NCBI GenBank assembly: GCA_963715995.1
Contig: OY970283.1
Coordinates: 3,236,105 to 3,300,104 of the forward strand
Reading direction: 5' to 3'
Length of the DNA stretch: 64,000 bases
Source: DATBDN01 sp963715995
GTDB taxonomy: Bacteria; Actinomycetota; Thermoleophilia; Solirubrobacterales; Thermoleophilaceae
Below, piece after piece: positions 8,748-16,237 of this stretch. The position numbers were made by a program, and so were the translations under genes. Numbering within the stretch: position 1 is the first letter of the stretch; each line of letters begins with the position of its first letter. The notes below the pieces were generated by a model. It was not told the origin of the DNA and searched no databases. It worked only from the letters and a program-made list of their open reading frames with translations.

Positions 8748-10387
8748 CAGGCGGATGCTTGGCTCAACTCCATCGGGCGGATGATTGACTCAATGAAGGC
8801 CTGCTCATCCTCGGTAATCCCGTACTTCTCGTACAGGTCTCCGTCCGTCCAAGCTCGATCCCAGGTCTGCTGCGGCACCCACGCGTACGTGGACCGGGTC
8901 GCATGCTGACTGACCTTGCGAAGCCACACCAGGAAGCGAAAGAAGCGAGTCTTCACGTAACTCTCCATGCTGTCCGCCTCATCCTCAGAGGATGCAGACA
9001 AGAACAGATATGTCTGCGTGCAAGCGGATGGATTAGGTGCGCGTCTGATGGAACTGAGCACGAGAGTCGGCAAGATCTGCGACTCAAAGCCTGCGGCAGG
9101 GATTAGCACCTTCCATGTGTCGATCAGATCGCTGCTCTTGGTGATCTCTTCACGAGCGATCCATCCAACGAGCCGCTTCCCCTGTTGATAGGCGTAGAGC
9201 GGAACCGCGGATGGGAAGGGGTCGTTTCTGTAGCCCTGGAAGTTGCTGGTTAGCCCAAACTCCTTGTCCGCAGAGAGCACGTCGAAGATTGAGGGCTCGT
9301 CCCTCTCTCGGATCTTTCGAAGGACCTTCAGGGCGCGACTGTCACGCACAAGGATGTCGAACTCATCAAGGCGTCGCTCGGCCGTTGAAACCGCTTCGCC
9401 ACCTCTCACAAGCGTTGTTTCACACAATCCCGGGTTGTCGCGCTCCCAGAGGAAGTAACACGCGCCCCCCATTAGCTTCACCCCGGGGAACACCTCGCTG
9501 GAGTCCGGATAGTCCACAAGCTTTCGGATCCGCGCGTCACCAAGCATCGCCGCCCGGAAGCTGCTGAGGCCCAAGCCAGCCGCCATCCACCTGGACGGTA
9601 TGACCATCGTGAGTAAGCGAGGCTCGAGCGCCTTCGCTTGCTCCACGAAGTGCTGGTAGATCGGAACGTCGCGCGTCCCCCCGTCGGATGCGAGCTGATA
9701 CGGCGGGTTCCCGATGATGACGTCAAACTGCATGTCGGCTCCAAAGAGCTCGGCGATCCGGGCTCTGATGTCGGTGGTATGGATAAACGCGTATGCGTGG
9801 GATTCGAAGTCGGGGCCGCGGTCGAGAGCCTTCTGGCTTGCCCCGCAGTACTTGCACTTACCGTTGAGCGTCTTTCGGATCTTCTTGCCGTTACCGTCGA
9901 CGGTGCGCAGCCATTCCGTCGCGCCCACCCACGTGTGCTCGACCCTCTCGAACCAGATGTTGCCGTCCGGGCTATCGAATGACCTAGCCACCGAATGCGG
10001 TCCGTTGGCCCACTTAGAGCAGTAGACGCTGCGGCGGGCGAGCAGACTCGTGAGATCGGTGATTCCGATGCCGAAGACCTGCTTCGAAAGGATGTGATCG
10101 ACCCGGGCCTCGAGGTCGGCGATCTCGTCTTTGAGCCCCTCTGCGAGTCGGCGTGTGATCTCTCGTAGGAAGACGCCCGACTTTGCAACTGGATCGAGGA
10201 AAGTGACCGTCGGATCGCTCCAGAGATTCGCCCCGCGATTACCCGCGGCCCACGCGTCCGCGAGCGAGTCGAGCATCCTGTTAGCCAGCTCCGGAGGCGT
10301 GAAGACCTCGTCGTTAGACAGGTTCGCGATGCACGAAAGCACGTCCGGATTTCGTCCACGCAAGGCGAACGAGGCCTGGTCAGCCAT
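8747..10387 (-). CDS. Eco57I-type N6-adenine DNA methyltransferase
   Basis: A 546-residue methylase. Motif X-like DEVFTPPELANRMLD is at about 26-40, a degenerate motif I FLDPVAKSGVFL at about 63-74, and catalytic motif IV NPPY at about 230 (IIGNPPYQLA), followed by VIPSRWMAAG and a C-terminal region that may recognise target DNA. A single CKYC pair at about 175 suggests a zinc knuckle. It starts 8 bases inside the upstream methylase-like gene (ATGGCTGA overlap) and is coupled to the downstream helicase gene. It should protect host DNA and may also contribute specificity. Confidence 0.85.
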   Translation of the reverse strand: MADQASFALRGRNPDVLSCIANLSNDEVFTPPELANRMLDSLADAWAAGNRGANLWSDPTVTFLDPVAKSGVFLREITRRLAEGLKDEIADLEARVDHILSKQVFGIGITDLTSLLARRSVYCSKWANGPHSVARSFDSPDGNIWFERVEHTWVGATEWLRTVDGNGKKIRKTLNGKCKYCGASQKALDRGPDFESHAYAFIHTTDIRARIAELFGADMQFDVIIGNPPYQLASDGGTRDVPIYQHFVEQAKALEPRLLTMVIPSRWMAAGLGLSSFRAAMLGDARIRKLVDYPDSSEVFPGVKLMGGACYFLWERDNPGLCETTLVRGGEAVSTAERRLDEFDILVRDSRALKVLRKIRERDEPSIFDVLSADKEFGLTSNFQGYRNDPFPSAVPLYAYQQGKRLVGWIAREEITKSSDLIDTWKVLIPAAGFESQILPTLVLSSIRRAPNPSACTQTYLFLSASSEDEADSMESYVKTRFFRFLVWLRKVSQHATRSTYAWVPQQTWDRAWTDGDLYEKYGITEDEQAFIESIIRPMELSQASA

Positions 10388-11039
10388 CAGCCAAGTCCTT
10401 GATCCTCAGCGGCGGATAGCTCGTGACGGGCGAAAACACATTGTGTTTTCCGGCGTCGGCAAACAGTGTGTCTTCACCGAACGTCGACATCTGTGCGAGC
10501 ACGTCGAGTCGGAAATCGCGGCGCTGAAACTTCCCCCTCCCGAGATAACCCCACTCGGCAAACACGATGGGCCCATCGTCAGTCGTGCGCATCGTCAGCG
10601 CGTCCCCATGAACGATGTTCTGCGTCAGCACGAACAACGCCGCTCGATAGACGTCGCTGGAGGAGGCAATTGCAAGGTAGTCACTGAGAACCTCCAGGAG
10701 GTTGTCTCGGCACTCGGCGATGTTGTCCTCTAACAGTTCGATCCCGTAGATGCACATCAATCCGAGCAACGCGTAGTGGCGCCGTTCGAAGTCGCTTCGA
10801 CCGAACTTCAGCTCTACTGCCGCGAGCTTGCGGTGGAAGACCGGTACTAGGAAATTGCCGGAACCGCAGGCGGACTCGAGGAACCGGGAATCGATGCGCT
10901 CGGCTTCCGCGCCCACCAGGTCAAGCATCGCCTCGACCATCCAGCGTGGCGTGAAGACTTCACCGTGGTCGGCTACGCGCTGCTTCGATCGCACAATGGG
11001 GCGATGGTACGTCCCTATCGCGACGTCCCCGGCAGCCAC
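10380..11039 (-). CDS. restriction-system SAM-binding methylase-like subunit (no NPPY motif)
   Basis: About 219 residues. The start is taken as the GTG at 11037-11039, which puts VRSKQRVADHGEVFTPRWMV near the N-terminus as expected for this family; the longer open frame upstream is only an overlap with the previous gene. It carries motif I FLESACGSGNFLVPV but no NPPY catalytic motif. Segments MCIYGIELLEDNIAECR and AEWGYLGRGKFQRRDF follow. Together with the next gene, which has NPPY but a weak motif I, it may act as a split or heterodimeric methylase. It ends 8 bases inside the next gene. Confidence 0.7.
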   Translation of the reverse strand: MAAGDVAIGTYHRPIVRSKQRVADHGEVFTPRWMVEAMLDLVGAEAERIDSRFLESACGSGNFLVPVFHRKLAAVELKFGRSDFERRHYALLGLMCIYGIELLEDNIAECRDNLLEVLSDYLAIASSSDVYRAALFVLTQNIVHGDALTMRTTDDGPIVFAEWGYLGRGKFQRRDFRLDVLAQMSTFGEDTLFADAGKHNVFSPVTSYPPLRIKDLADG

Positions 11040-11074
11040 CTCTCCGTACGTGTGCGCAGAGATGGGTGCCCCCC

Positions 11075-12172
11075 CTAATGGGACGCGTCGTAGGCCAGTT
11101 GAACGAGGTCCTTCAGCTCCGGAAGCTGGTCGACGTTGCGAGCTGAGTACTCGGTGTCGCCCATGCCGAAGTGCCCGATCTTGGATGCGTCGCGCATGTA
11201 CTCGTCGCTCCACGGCTGCACGGTCGACGGCGGCAGTGACAGGTAGATCAGTGCACGCTGCTGCTGCAGTTCAACAGTGAAAAACGATCGTTTCCCCCGG
11301 AAGTAGCCGACGTATTGCTTGCGAATGCGACGCGTGACGTCGCCGCCGAGAGACATGGCGAACCCATTTATCTCCTCAAAGAGCTCGTTGATGAGAGCGC
11401 TCTTGTTTCCGAGGTGATGGTCGAGCGGGTACTCCTGGCCCTTCGGCACCGAGGGAGGCTCCGGTGGGCCTGCTGGATGACCCTTGCTGGCCGGCTCGGT
11501 GCCGCTCGCCCCGGCGGGCGCATCGAGTACTCGCGCTAACGAGCGCCGAAGAGCATCAACAGGAACTGCTGGATGGCCGAGCTTTCCGGCTACCGCATCG
11601 AGTACTGCCTGCGGCGGATCTGATCCCAGTTCCGACAGTGCCTTTCGGACTCGTCCGTCGGTAAAGACCCGATCACCAAACTGATCGAGCTCGCCGCTCG
11701 TGACAGCTGCCCGAGAGATCAACCGCAGCAGGTTCGCCTTATCGGCGGGCGGTGCGGCGCCGTTAGCCAACTCAACTTCGAACAGGAGCTTCCGATCCAT
11801 TGTCTCGGGCTCGTTCGTCTTATAGACGCGGTACCGGAGACCGTTTGTCAGGACACACCAGACGACGCCATCGTTGTTCGCGTAGTTGATCGTCTGCGCA
11901 ATGAACTTCTTGTCGTCGAGGTTCTCGCTAACGCCCTTCGCTTCGACGTAGAGGCGTGCCGCCCCATCGACCTTTAAGGCGTAATCGAGAAAGGTGCCCT
12001 CGAAGACCTTGACCTCGCGCTCCACTTGATCGAGGTCCGACGGATCCCAACCAAGGGCGGACAGCATCGGGTCGATAAGCAACGCACGCGTATTCGCCTC
12101 ATTACCCACCCCATTTGCCTTTAGCTTCTCGGCGTTGGCGACCACCTTGCCGATCGTTTCGGAGACACCCAT
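11075..12172 (-). CDS. HsdR N-terminal-type nuclease with C-terminal DUF5655
   Basis: A 365-residue protein. I chose the ATG at 12170-12172 (MGVSETIGKV) because the longer open frame runs through a terminator and tRNA-like sequence. The N-terminus matches the type I restriction R-subunit N-terminal domain (ANTRALLIDPMLSALGW), with PD-(D/E)XK residues D63, E77 and K79 (DYALKV...LYVEAKG). There is no helicase. The C-terminal 115 residues (LGNKSALINELFEEIN, RRIRKQYVGYFRGKRSFFTV) resemble DUF5655. It is the first gene of the restriction operon and may supply or assist DNA cleavage alongside the helicase subunit. Confidence 0.7.
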   Translation of the reverse strand: MGVSETIGKVVANAEKLKANGVGNEANTRALLIDPMLSALGWDPSDLDQVEREVKVFEGTFLDYALKVDGAARLYVEAKGVSENLDDKKFIAQTINYANNDGVVWCVLTNGLRYRVYKTNEPETMDRKLLFEVELANGAAPPADKANLLRLISRAAVTSGELDQFGDRVFTDGRVRKALSELGSDPPQAVLDAVAGKLGHPAVPVDALRRSLARVLDAPAGASGTEPASKGHPAGPPEPPSVPKGQEYPLDHHLGNKSALINELFEEINGFAMSLGGDVTRRIRKQYVGYFRGKRSFFTVELQQQRALIYLSLPPSTVQPWSDEYMRDASKIGHFGMGDTEYSARNVDQLPELKDLVQLAYDASH

Positions 12173-12212
12173 CTGGGTGCCGATCCTAAGGTGGGGCAGA
12201 CGAGGTCGACAA

Positions 12213-12234
12213 AAATTGGTGCCAAATTGGTGCC
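12213..12234. repeat. perfect tandem 11-bp repeat (AAATTGGTGCC x2)
   Basis: AAATTGGTGCC occurs twice back to back, 41 bases upstream of the restriction operon start and next to a tRNA-like 3' fragment. The GGTGCC core recurs in the 15-bp hairpin at the right end of the element (20,468-20,504). Short A+T-rich direct repeats near tRNA ends are often integrase arm-type sites, but they could also be operator sites for the restriction operon. Confidence 0.6.
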
Positions 12235-12262
12235 ACGGCGCGAGCCCACGCCACACCCGCCC

Positions 12263-12293
12263 AAAGAAAAAGGCCCCGTTTCCGGGACCTTTC
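12263..12293 (-). terminator. intrinsic terminator, minus strand
   Basis: On the minus strand, AAAGGTCCCG-GAAA-CGGGGCCTTT forms a textbook stem with a tetraloop followed by TTCTTT. It immediately follows the tRNA-like fragment and would end transcription coming from the right, insulating the restriction operon. Confidence 0.75.
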
Positions 12294-12297
12294 TCTA

Positions 12298-12362
12298 TAG
12301 CGGGGGCGGGATTCGAACCCGGCGAGCGGAGCTCGCCAAGCAAGCGCCTTGCTACCCCGGGA
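12298..12362 (-). other. tRNA-like 3' fragment (T arm and long variable-arm-like hairpin)
   Basis: On the minus strand a T loop in tRNA context (GGGTTCGAATCCC) is preceded by a perfect GGCGAGC-TCC-GCTCGCC hairpin, like the long variable arm of Ser/Leu/Tyr tRNAs, and followed by CCCCGCTA, which could be an acceptor 3' strand. No matching 5' acceptor strand (AGCGGGG) and no sensible anticodon loop are found upstream, so it is not an intact tRNA. It may be a second integration scar or a degenerate tRNA carried by the element. Confidence 0.4.
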
Positions 12363-12491
12363 CCAAGTCGGTGCCCAAGCTGAAAGGCTCAGGTAGGTAT
12401 TGGCGCGGGAACTAGGTGATCGAAAGAGAAGCTCTGAGCGAGTCCGCCAGCCATGAGCCGAACTTCGGTCGTCGCACGTCGCCGTTGACCC

Positions 12492-12520
12492 TTGGCGCAA
12501 GGGATATCCGCGTATATACT
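12492..12520 (+). promoter_or_regulatory. sigma-70-type promoter of the AbrB/Doc operon
   Basis: TTGGCG (12492-12497) and TATACT (12515-12520) are separated by exactly 17 bases. The ATG of the AbrB gene lies at 12527, about where transcription should start, so the mRNA is probably leaderless. The antitoxin is likely to bind here, as usual for such operons. Confidence 0.65.
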
Positions 12521-12526
12521 GACGGC

Positions 12527-12784
12527 ATGAAGGTCGTAAAGGTGCGCCGCGTGGGCAACAGCAACGTCGTTTCCTTGCCGCGCGAACTTGAGGCTCGCGG
12601 GTACGAGCCCGGCACCTCGGTGCTCATTGAGGAACTCGAGGACGGGGAGCTGCGCATCCTTCCCGCCGACCAGGTGCGCGAGCGCATACGCGGCATCGGC
12701 CGGCGAGTCGCGAGCGACCACGCGGAGGCGTTGAAGATCCTCGCCGAGCACGACCCCGACACGCCGAAGCGCCGTACGCGGTAG
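12527..12784 (+). CDS. AbrB/MazE-type antitoxin
   Basis: An 85-residue protein. Residues 1-48 (MKVVKVRRVGNSNVVSLPRE, then GYEPGTSVLIEELEDGELRI) form a swapped-hairpin AbrB/SpoVT DNA-binding domain. The charged C-terminal 35 residues would wrap the toxin. The ATG follows the -10 element by 6 bases, suggesting leaderless translation; a longer open frame from 12416 crosses the promoter and is unlikely. The Doc-type toxin gene starts about 9 bases downstream, forming a classic antitoxin-toxin pair. It should neutralise the toxin and repress the operon. Confidence 0.85.
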   Translation: MKVVKVRRVGNSNVVSLPRELEARGYEPGTSVLIEELEDGELRILPADQVRERIRGIGRRVASDHAEALKILAEHDPDTPKRRTR

Positions 12785-12793
12785 CGCTTCTTG

Positions 12794-13201
12794 GTGGACG
12801 ACGAACCGGGCGCCTTCGTCGCGTATCTCGAACTCGACGACGCGCTCGAGCTTTATGCGGCGGTCATCGGTGGTAATGCTGCCCAAGCGGAAGACCATTT
12901 GCGCAATCGGTCCGGACTGGAGAGCGCGCTCGCACGTCCGGAGACCTACGCCCATTACGAGGATGCAGACCTGGCGCTGCAGGCCGCGGTCCTTGCGCAC
13001 GGGATCGCCGAGAGCCAGTGCTTCATCGACGGCAACAAGCGCTTGGCACTCGTCGCCATGCTCACCTTCCTCGAGGTAAACGGATATCGCGTCGAGGCAA
13101 GCGATCCCGAGCTCGCGGACTGGATCATCGGGCTGAGCTCCGAGATAACTCCGGAGCGACTGGCCGAGCTCCTACGCGAACGTGCGCGACCGGCGCGCTG
13201 A
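12794..13201 (+). CDS. Doc/Fic-family toxin with altered active site
   Basis: A 135-residue death-on-curing type protein (start GTG 12794; a TTG at 12791 is also possible). The Fic loop reads QCFIDGNKR at residues 75-83, where the consensus is HxFx(D/E)(G/A)NKR: the catalytic His is Gln, while Phe77, Asp79, Asn81 and Arg83 remain. Downstream LALVAMLTFLEVNGYRV and ADWIIGL are typical of the family. Doc transfers phosphate or nucleotide to targets such as EF-Tu; whether this Gln variant is active is uncertain. A related, internally deleted copy lies at 23,889-23,975. Confidence 0.85.
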   Translation: MDDEPGAFVAYLELDDALELYAAVIGGNAAQAEDHLRNRSGLESALARPETYAHYEDADLALQAAVLAHGIAESQCFIDGNKRLALVAMLTFLEVNGYRVEASDPELADWIIGLSSEITPERLAELLRERARPAR

Positions 13202-13260
13202 GCTGCTGCGGGGTCTGTCCACCTTCGTCGCCAGCGTCCGGCTTTCGAGGAGCTCAATGC

Positions 13261-13779
13261 TCATGCGCCCGTCGCGGCATCCCTAAGCCACTTCGACAAC
13301 TTCTTTGCCGCGAGGCCAGCTACGCGCGCATCGCCCGCGCGGATCGCGTCGACGAGAGCGATCGAGCCGCCCAAGTCCGGGTCGCGGCGCGCAATCTTTG
13401 GCACCGAAGCGTGGAGGGGCTCGAGCACAAGTCCGCGCTCGCGGCCGCGCGGGTCAGGCCACACAGGCGGTAGTCCCGTCGGCGGTGCGAGTTCTTGGCG
13501 TAGCGGTTCGGCAGCCCAGGCCGTCGGGATCCCGCGGCCCTCGCCCTTGAAGTCTGCGGGGAACATGTACTTGACGGCGTGGACGAGGAACTCCTCGGCA
13601 CGCGCGACGTTCACTCGTTTCCGCGTCGGCTCGTAGAGGCCGGCAGCCTGCAGCCGCTGTAGCGAGCGATGAACCCCCGCATGGGACAGGCCGAGTTCGC
13701 CCGCGCGGCCGCGCACCGTCGTGTCGCCCCCTGGGCGGGCGAGGTCGAGCAGGACGACGATGTCCTGCCCTTGGACCAC
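13261..13779 (-). CDS. winged-helix transcriptional regulator
   Basis: A 172-residue protein with a GTG start. Residues about 10-60 (VVLLDLARPG, then GRAGELGLSHAGVHRSLQRL, then AAGLYEP) form a MarR/IclR-like winged helix. The rest (AEEFLVHAVKYMFPADFKGE, then GIPTAWAAEPL) is of a kind often seen in small regulators on mobile elements and may sense a partner or ligand. A perfect 10-bp palindrome lies 21-46 bases upstream and is a good candidate autoregulatory operator. It is convergent with the Doc gene. No paired toxin is evident. Confidence 0.6.
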   Translation of the reverse strand: MVQGQDIVVLLDLARPGGDTTVRGRAGELGLSHAGVHRSLQRLQAAGLYEPTRKRVNVARAEEFLVHAVKYMFPADFKGEGRGIPTAWAAEPLRQELAPPTGLPPVWPDPRGRERGLVLEPLHASVPKIARRDPDLGGSIALVDAIRAGDARVAGLAAKKLSKWLRDAATGA

Positions 13780-13799
13780 ATCCTCACGATACCGGGGGT

Positions 13800-13825
13800 T
13801 GTCTCATGTATCGAGACATGAGACA
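13800..13825. promoter_or_regulatory. palindromic operator, TGTCTCATGT-N6-ACATGAGACA
   Basis: A perfect inverted repeat of two 10-base arms around ATCGAG, just upstream of the minus-strand winged-helix gene. Size and position fit a dimeric regulator binding its own promoter; it could equally control the operon ending at 13902. Confidence 0.65.
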
Positions 13826-13901
13826 AAGCCGCCACGCTGAGCAGCCGGGGGAACCCCGGTCCGCTTCCATCACTTGAGATCTCGCGCTACTTCGGCGAGC
13901 G

Positions 13902-14543
13902 TCAGAGCGTGGTCACCGAAACCACGAAGTCCTCGATGTCCGGCACCGAATAGGGGATCGTCAGCTCGACTATCGGTTGCGACCGATTTACCTGTAAGCG
14001 CTCAGCCCACTCGTACGTCTCGATCGACTTGAACGTCCCGACTCCGCGCGGATAGTTGGCACCCGCATGTACGGCCCCCGAATTAAGGTGTGACAGTTCA
14101 ATGCTGTCCCCATAGCGCGCAACGACCGCGGCAGTGTCCACCTCCAACAGATCGTGCTCGCGATTGTTGTACGCGGCGGCGGTGCGTAGCTTGTCCAAAC
14201 GCTCGCGGGCGACCCAGAAAAAGGTCCTGCCGTTCAGAAGCCTGTAGAAGTCCGCCTCGTTCATCCCGACGAGGGTCCGACGCAGAACCGTCTCGTTGAT
14301 CGGCAAGTTGTCGCGGATCCACGCCGTGCCGTAGCGCGGGTGATGGATTGAAACCATGGACACCCGCCGTCTCGCCTCGATCGCCTCGCGCTCTCCCCCT
14401 TCGATCTCAAAGAGGTCCAGGAGCGCCGTCGTAGAGAGCAGACCATGCTTCCTAATCGACGGCCACGATCCCGCTTCGGCCATGTGCCAAAGGCGCGGGA
14501 ACCGCCGAACCAGGACGTCGGCTGTCAGCCGCTCCTGGGTCAC
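13902..14543 (-). CDS. DUF7002-like protein, possible ADP-ribosyltransferase-type effector
   Basis: A 213-residue protein starting at a GTG (14543) that overlaps the stop of the upstream gene (GTGA), with GGAG about 6 bases upstream. The N-terminus RFPRLWHMAEAGSWPSIRKH then GLLST matches DUF7002 and resembles the 'H-x(n)-S-I-x-x-x-GL' opening of ADP-ribosyltransferase/KptA/DarT folds. Later blocks are HHPRYGTAWIRDNLPI, NGRTFFWVARERL, NREHDLLEVDT and ELTIPYSVPDIEDFVV. It is the last gene of an operon whose first gene carries a macro (ADP-ribose) domain, which supports an ADP-ribose-related role. Family assignment is moderate; the enzymatic role is inference. Confidence 0.55.
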   Translation of the reverse strand: MTQERLTADVLVRRFPRLWHMAEAGSWPSIRKHGLLSTTALLDLFEIEGGEREAIEARRRVSMVSIHHPRYGTAWIRDNLPINETVLRRTLVGMNEADFYRLLNGRTFFWVARERLDKLRTAAAYNNREHDLLEVDTAAVVARYGDSIELSHLNSGAVHAGANYPRGVGTFKSIETYEWAERLQVNRSQPIVELTIPYSVPDIEDFVVSVTTL

Positions 14544-16165
14544 CAGGTTCTCCGATCGATTAGCGGGCGGTTCGAGTATTGGAGAAAGCCGGTCGAGATA
14601 AGCGAGACGCGAGCGCCCGTGACGCGCTCGACCGCGTCGATGAACATCAGCGTCTTCTGCGTGAGCTGCTCGTAGCGCCAGGCGTCCGCATTGTCGGCAT
14701 CGATGTAGTCGGCGAATGTGAGCGCGATGTCGGTCGGCGCGTTCAGCAGAGCCGCCCGCCGGAGCTCGTCCCACTGGAACTCGGCGACACGCCGCTTCGT
14801 CTTTGTCTTCGAGGTCAGCTCCCGATCCGGTGCCGAGACCGTGCCCGGCGGGAGCCCTGCGCGCTCCTCGATGTCTTCCCAGGAGATCTCGCGGCCCATC
14901 GGACCGGATGGACCCCCCACGCGTATCGGATATGCGCGCACCACCATTACGACCTTCCGGACACGCGCCGGCGGAATACCGGCCTCTGCCAGGCACCCGG
15001 CGACGGTCGTGTCGCGCGAGGTGACGAAGGGATAGAGGCCGTGGTACAGGGAGAGAAGCGTGCCTTGCGTCCCCTCGAGCATGATGCGCTCGTGGCGTGC
15101 GTACGCCGCCTCGAGAACTTCGGCCGCTGGACGGCAATAGGGCTCGAGATCGGTTACATCGCGGGCGAGTCTGACGCCCGTGCCACGGAGGACACGGCGC
15201 GCGGTGGCCTCGCCCACGCCGGACGCAGTCGACGCGATGCGCGCGCGCAGCTCCGCCTCCCTCTCGATGTCCTCGTCCTCGATGATGAACGCCTGCGGGT
15301 CGATTGACAGGCGCTGGTAGTCCACGTTGCCCTTCGTGTCTGCGACCTCCTTGATCAACGTCGGGAGATGGATGACCGCGCCGGGTCCTAGAAGGAGTGC
15401 CGCGTCGCCCGCCAACGTGCCCGATGGCAGCGTGTAGTGCGTGTGCTCTCGATCCGACGACAAAGGAACCTTGTGAGCTGCGTTCGGCCCTCCCACGCGG
15501 ACGAGCAAGTCGTACTCCGGCGCGAGATGCCATGCGATGTTGCCCTTGCCCTCGGAGCCGTATTGACCTCCGACAACCACGTCGACGCAGGGACGGTTCG
15601 AGCGGTCCAAGAGCCCGAGATACGCGGCCGCGCGCACGAGGACGTCCTCGGGAGTGTCAAGATCCGTCCGGAGGGCGAGATCCGCGAGAAGCGCCAAGTC
15701 CTCCACTGCCGCCTCGGTCGGGTCGCTCATCACCTCCTCGTAGCTGACGGCTTCGCTGAAGTCCTTCTTTTCGCGGTGCGCGTAGCGCGCGGCACACAGC
15801 TCGCGGTCCGCGGTCACGTGGACGTGACGCACATCGCGCCCAAACGCCGCACGCAATGCCTCGACCTGGCCTTTGATCCGTACCGCGTCGATGATGACAA
15901 CACGGTCGCCTCTCTCGCGCGCCTGCCAGATCGAAAGCCCCAAACGGTCCGCGACCCACGCCCCACCGGTTTCTTCGTCCCAGTCGGCGCCAGCTTTCTG
16001 CAGCGCAGCGCGCGACGGCGGCTGGCCTCCGAGCCGCGTCATGAGGACCTCGCGCGTCGACAGCCGCTTAGCCCCGAACCGCGCGACAAGAGCACGCGCA
16101 AGTGTGCTCTTGCCGCCGCCAACTGGGCCAGACAGCGCGACGATCGTCAGCTGGCCCTTGGACAC
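14540..16165 (-). CDS. nucleotide kinase fused to PurZ-like adenylosuccinate synthetase
   Basis: 541 residues, GTG start preceded by GTGGGAG. Residues 1-185 are a P-loop kinase (GPVGGGKS at 13-20; VVIIDAVRIKGQ; LID-like CAARYAHREKKD), like dNMP kinases. Residues about 193-541 are an adenylosuccinate synthetase of the short (~350-residue) archaeal/phage type: VVVGGQYGSEGKGN, VGGPNAAHKVP (the catalytic His kept), TSKTKTKRRVAEFQW and the NAPTDIALTFADYID region. In ordinary PurA the first motif is GDEGKGK; here the catalytic Asp is Ser, as in phage PurZ enzymes that use dGMP. It may therefore make an amino-purine nucleotide. The adjacent genes suggest a conflict role. Confidence 0.8.
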   Translation of the reverse strand: MSKGQLTIVALSGPVGGGKSTLARALVARFGAKRLSTREVLMTRLGGQPPSRAALQKAGADWDEETGGAWVADRLGLSIWQARERGDRVVIIDAVRIKGQVEALRAAFGRDVRHVHVTADRELCAARYAHREKKDFSEAVSYEEVMSDPTEAAVEDLALLADLALRTDLDTPEDVLVRAAAYLGLLDRSNRPCVDVVVGGQYGSEGKGNIAWHLAPEYDLLVRVGGPNAAHKVPLSSDREHTHYTLPSGTLAGDAALLLGPGAVIHLPTLIKEVADTKGNVDYQRLSIDPQAFIIEDEDIEREAELRARIASTASGVGEATARRVLRGTGVRLARDVTDLEPYCRPAAEVLEAAYARHERIMLEGTQGTLLSLYHGLYPFVTSRDTTVAGCLAEAGIPPARVRKVVMVVRAYPIRVGGPSGPMGREISWEDIEERAGLPPGTVSAPDRELTSKTKTKRRVAEFQWDELRRAALLNAPTDIALTFADYIDADNADAWRYEQLTQKTLMFIDAVERVTGARVSLISTGFLQYSNRPLIDRRTW

Positions 16166-16237
16166 GCTCCCACCCTAGAAACCCCCACCGGGTTCAATTC
16201 GGCGGGGAGCCGATGGTCTAGGGGGCTTCATCCTGCG

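Noticed and set aside
12298..12362. A complete class II tRNA gene
   Set aside because: No matching 5' acceptor strand or plausible anticodon loop was found, and the T stem has a mismatch at its base.
12186..12500. Long open frames across the tRNA-like fragment and the AbrB promoter
   Set aside because: They overlap a terminator, tRNA-like sequence and a promoter, have no recognisable protein, and the ends fit the true starts at 12172 and 12527.
14540..16165. Housekeeping adenylosuccinate synthetase (purA)
   Set aside because: The protein is a kinase fusion, is of the short form, and lacks the catalytic Asp; it is also on the mobile part of the window.
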